A stretch of 9,835 nucleotides of DNA from the NCBI GenBank assembly GCA_002692605.1, contig NZLE01000028.1, positions 2,424 through 12,258 on the forward strand, written 5' to 3'. How positions within the stretch are numbered: the first letter of the stretch is position 1; every line of letters begins with the position of its first letter. Positions 7,470 through 9,835 of the stretch are shown here, one piece after another. This DNA comes from Opitutia bacterium. Its GTDB lineage: Bacteria > Verrucomicrobiota > Verrucomicrobiia > Opitutales > Seribacteraceae. The translations under genes were made by a program, and so were the position numbers. The notes beneath the pieces are model-generated. The model was given only the letters and a program-made list of their open reading frames with translations, made no database searches and was not told the origin of the DNA.

Positions 7470-9449
7470 ATGCATAATCAACTGTCAGGAGAAAAAAGTC
7501 TTTATCTTAGACAACGTGCCCACCAAAAGGTTGCTTGGTTACCTTATGCCGAAAACTCCTTTGATCTCGCCAAAAAAAGGGATCTCCCTGTTTTGGTTTC
7601 GATCGGTTATTCCTCCTGCCATTGGTGTCAGGTCATGTCGCGCGAATGCTTTGAGGACGAATATGTCTCATCCATCATGAATAGGCATTTTACCTGCGTC
7701 CTAGTGGATCGGGAAGAACGACCCGATCTCGATCTGATTTACATGGAAGCCATTCGCATGTTCAACCAGTCGGCAGGATGGCCACTCAACGCATTTTGTC
7801 TTCCTAACGGTCACCCTTTTTGGGGGGGGACCTACTTCCCCAAGGAAGACGTCGGACGAGGTTTGGCGCCCTGGCCTCAAGTTCTGATGCGCATTGCAAC
7901 GCATTTCAAAAAATCCAGAATGGAGTTCACCGAGAACGCCGATCACGTCATTCGAAATCTTCGCCATGCCAATGACGCGGAGATTTCCAACACCGACTCT
8001 TGGAAGTCGAATCTCCTTTTGAAAGCATCGCAAGTTCTATGCTCAAAGCACGATGACAAAAACGGAGGCTTCACTCCCGCTCCCAAATTTCCTAGCTCCA
8101 CGAAGATCGATTTTCTTTTGGCTATCCAAGAATCTCAATCCGTGAGAAAGAATCCGACTTTCGAGAAAACCATTGATCGAAGCGTACAAACCACTCTCGA
8201 GAAAATGGCTTCAGGGACCCTTTTTGATCATGTAAATGGAGGTTTCTTTAGGTATTGCGTGGACGATGCTTGGCAAAGCCCTCATTTCGAAAAGATGCTT
8301 GCTGACAATGCCTTGCTCATTTCCTCCTATTCAAAGGGATATCGTAAGAGACGGAACCCCCTCTTCAAATACACGGTCGAAAAGACAATCCGATGGGCTT
8401 TCACTAATTTGGGAAGTCCGGAACAAGGGTTTGGCTCATCCATCTCATCCGAAGTCAATCAGTTCGAAGGCGCTCAGTACCTTTGGTCGAAAGAGGAACT
8501 CCTACGGATACTCGACGAAGGAGATGAAAAAGATATGATCAGCCAGTGGAAACCTTTGGAGGGAGCCGATCAAAATGCCTATTTGCCCCACCTGATCGCA
8601 TCGGAGAGCCTCCCGCTCTCTCGGCAAATGGAAGCTCTAAGCAAATTGATTCCCTTTTCCGAGGCGTATTCCAAAGGTGCAACCGATCCGAAAAGAATTC
8701 TCGGATGGAATGCCCTAATGGTCCGGGCATTGGTAGATGCATCGATTGCCTTTGACAACCGTGATTGGCTCAAGCATGCCGTAGCCTTGGAAGGTTGGAT
8801 TGCCTCCACTTTCATGGAACAGGCATTCGCAGAACAATCGGGGGAAGACGAGCCCCCGCTTTTCCTTGATGATTACGCTTTTTGGGCGGAAGCCCTTCTT
8901 CAACTGTGTTCGGTATCCGAATCAATCGATCATGGAAGCGCCACGGTCTACCTTGAAAGAGCGGAAAGGCTCGTCGAATCCCTAACGATGAAATTTCGAG
9001 ACGAGGGAATACCGGGATTCTTTCTTTCCCCTAAGAAAATGAAGAGCCCCCCCCCTTGCAGAAAAAAGCATTGGTTCGACAACGCCACACCATCGGGTAA
9101 TTCTTCCCTCTTGCGAATCTTCTCAACCCTTCACGTCCTTACCGGAAAACAAAAATGGGAGAAGGAATTTACGGAGGCGAAGGCGGCCTATCCCAAACTC
9201 GTGATGAAAGCCTCCGATGGGATTTCCCATGCATTATGCTGCATCACGGAGGCGACGGTTGGATTAATCCGTATCCAATGTCCTGCAAGCGAAATCAGCG
9301 GTCTTTCTCAAATTCTCGCCGAATTTCCTTATCGACCGATTTTCCTAGAAGCAAAGAATGAGGTTGATCAGTTTACGGTCTGCGTGAACAACGTCTGCAT
9401 GAAATCGGCAGCTAGTCCTGAGGAGGTAATCAGGCAATTGTTCGGGTAA
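7470..9449 (+). CDS. DUF255 thioredoxin-domain protein (YyaL/SPATA20 family)
   Basis: This 659-residue protein has the domain order of the YyaL/SPATA20 family. Residues 1-160 are the DUF255 thioredoxin-like domain with SIGYSSCHWCQVM (44-56; C50 and C53), EERPDLD (82-88), GWPLNAF (103-109) and PFWGGTYFP (116-124). APKFP is at 204-208. An alpha/alpha-barrel-like region then shows FDHVNGGFFRYCVDDAW (252-268), PHFEKMLADNALL (271-283), GWNALM (412-417), LDDYAFW (466-472) and DNATPSGNS (537-545). A C-terminal Cys-x4-Cys (638, 643) is also family-like. The usual Asp-Ala-Asp motif before the E-G-x-x-Y-x-W segment appears replaced by ISSE near 325-328. ATG at 7470 was chosen because the protein then opens like the family, MHNQLSGEKSLYL; an in-frame TTG at 7461 is less likely. 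The family's biochemical role is not settled; redox or sugar-related functions have been proposed. The gene diverges from mutL and ends 1 bp from the convergent gene's stop. Confidence 0.93.
   Translation: MHNQLSGEKSLYLRQRAHQKVAWLPYAENSFDLAKKRDLPVLVSIGYSSCHWCQVMSRECFEDEYVSSIMNRHFTCVLVDREERPDLDLIYMEAIRMFNQSAGWPLNAFCLPNGHPFWGGTYFPKEDVGRGLAPWPQVLMRIATHFKKSRMEFTENADHVIRNLRHANDAEISNTDSWKSNLLLKASQVLCSKHDDKNGGFTPAPKFPSSTKIDFLLAIQESQSVRKNPTFEKTIDRSVQTTLEKMASGTLFDHVNGGFFRYCVDDAWQSPHFEKMLADNALLISSYSKGYRKRRNPLFKYTVEKTIRWAFTNLGSPEQGFGSSISSEVNQFEGAQYLWSKEELLRILDEGDEKDMISQWKPLEGADQNAYLPHLIASESLPLSRQMEALSKLIPFSEAYSKGATDPKRILGWNALMVRALVDASIAFDNRDWLKHAVALEGWIASTFMEQAFAEQSGEDEPPLFLDDYAFWAEALLQLCSVSESIDHGSATVYLERAERLVESLTMKFRDEGIPGFFLSPKKMKSPPPCRKKHWFDNATPSGNSSLLRIFSTLHVLTGKQKWEKEFTEAKAAYPKLVMKASDGISHALCCITEATVGLIRIQCPASEISGLSQILAEFPYRPIFLEAKNEVDQFTVCVNNVCMKSAASPEEVIRQLFG
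7822..7829 (+). repeat. 8-G homopolymer tract inside the DUF255 gene
   Basis: Eight consecutive G residues encode part of the conserved PFWGGTYFP segment (residues 116-124). The reading frame is intact on both sides, as family motifs continue without a break. Tracts of this length are prone to slippage in replication and sequencing. Confidence 0.85.
9047..9055 (+). repeat. 9-C homopolymer tract inside the DUF255 gene
   Basis: Nine consecutive C residues encode three prolines (527-529) just before the conserved DNATPSGNS motif. The frame is intact as written. A one-base change here would remove the last 130 or so residues, including the C-terminal Cys-x4-Cys. Confidence 0.85.
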
Positions 9450-9450
9450 G

Positions 9451-9732
9451 TTATCCTGCTTGCCTTTTGGATTTTTCAAGAAGCTTACTCATCGTCCGAC
9501 CATCTTCCCGAACCACTTTCTCGGCCACTTCCATGAGATCGCAGTTCTCGCCGTTGATGGACTTATGAGCAATCTGAATTGCCGCTCGAATCAGCTTGGA
9601 ATCGGTTTTTATTCGCTGACCGGTTTTAGACATCATTCTTTCTATTCCGTCCAAAAGAGACAAATCCTCTTGGGTTAAGGTAATTGTTCTTACGACCCTT
9701 TTGGGCAGAGAGTCTTGATTTTGTCCATCCAT
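9451..9732 (-). CDS. small protein with probable ribbon-helix-helix DNA-binding domain
   Basis: This 93-residue protein is not one I recognise by name. Its first 58 residues fit the ribbon-helix-helix (Arc/CopG/MetJ-like) pattern: a basic strand VVRTITLT (13-20), helix 1 QEDLSLLDGIERMM (21-34), a slightly long turn SKTGQRIKTD, and helix 2 SKLIRAAIQIAHKSI (45-59) with the usual S-x-L-I-R-x-A-I spacing. Residues 60-93 form a charged, probably helical tail rich in Lys, Arg and Glu. Such proteins bind DNA as dimers and often repress their own promoter; many are antitoxins. No toxin-like partner is visible next to it: the downstream neighbour is the convergent DUF255 gene, and the upstream partner, if any, would lie beyond the window edge. 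ATG at 9732 precedes the basic strand by 12 residues; no Shine-Dalgarno sequence is seen. An alternative is a general nucleoid-type or regulatory protein. Confidence 0.7.
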   Translation of the reverse strand: MDGQNQDSLPKRVVRTITLTQEDLSLLDGIERMMSKTGQRIKTDSKLIRAAIQIAHKSINGENCDLMEVAEKVVREDGRTMSKLLEKSKRQAG

Positions 9733-9835
9733 TCCATGAGGTTATATCGAGAGCCGTTCCTTGTAAATACTTAAATGCTCTAAACGCACTTTTAGGTAAC
9801 ACACGGAACAAAACCAAGACAGAATATCAATGGCT
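9733..9835. promoter_or_regulatory. upstream region of the ribbon-helix-helix gene
   Basis: This 103-bp stretch to the window edge has no supported gene. On the minus strand a weak promoter-like pair (TTGGTT, 17-bp spacer, TAAAAG) can be drawn, and an imperfect inverted repeat (AAAGTGC with GCATTT, one bulge) lies within it and could be an operator. All are near chance level. An ATG at 9830-9832 followed by GCT might open a plus-strand gene, but only two codons are visible. Confidence 0.25.

Noticed and set aside
7450..7680. ATG-initiated frame of 76 codons overlapping the start of the DUF255 gene.
   Set aside because: The other frame carries the conserved DUF255 N-terminus, including CHWC, so this is a shadow despite its ATG.
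9830..9835. ATG GCT at the right edge as the start of a plus-strand gene.
   Set aside because: Only two codons are visible, which is not enough to support a gene.

Overview
The window looks like an ordinary stretch of chromosome from a free-living bacterium of mid-range GC content. It holds six complete, tightly packed genes plus one small DNA-binding-type gene, which fill almost all of it. No rRNA, tRNA, CRISPR array, insertion sequence, phage gene or attachment site was seen. The overall style of the proteins, a mutarotase with a lipoprotein leader, a MutL with a worn endonuclease motif, and starts without a Shine-Dalgarno sequence would fit Verrucomicrobiota (Opitutales/Puniceicoccales type). 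That placement is an impression from protein character, not a database result.

Layout: a LysR-family regulator (10-897, +) converges, with only 3 bp between stop codons, on a four-gene block on the minus strand. Read in its own direction, the block is mutL (7366-5552), a lipoprotein-type aldose 1-epimerase (5514-4249), glycogen phosphorylase glgP (4154-1668) and an exported DUF3108 protein (1662-901). The gaps are 37, 94 and 5 bp, so the genes could be one transcription unit, or mutL-galM and glgP-DUF3108 with a promoter or processing site in the 94-bp gap. Divergent from mutL, across about 100 bp, is a DUF255 (YyaL/SPATA20-type) thioredoxin-fold protein (7470-9449, +). It converges, with a single base between stops, on a 93-residue protein with a probable ribbon-helix-helix domain (9732-9451, -).

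Function: galM and glgP are both carbohydrate enzymes. GlgP releases glucose-1-phosphate from glycogen in the cytoplasm, while the epimerase appears to be exported and lipid-anchored, so the two probably do not act in one compartment unless the epimerase is also made from an internal start. MutL, the DUF255 protein and the small DNA-binding protein have no evident functional link to them. I see no clear undescribed multi-gene system. The points most worth a second look are the degenerate MutL endonuclease site, the lipoprotein leader fused ahead of a canonical GalM start, the orphan ribbon-helix-helix protein, the homopolymer tracts in two genes and the absence of Shine-Dalgarno sequences.
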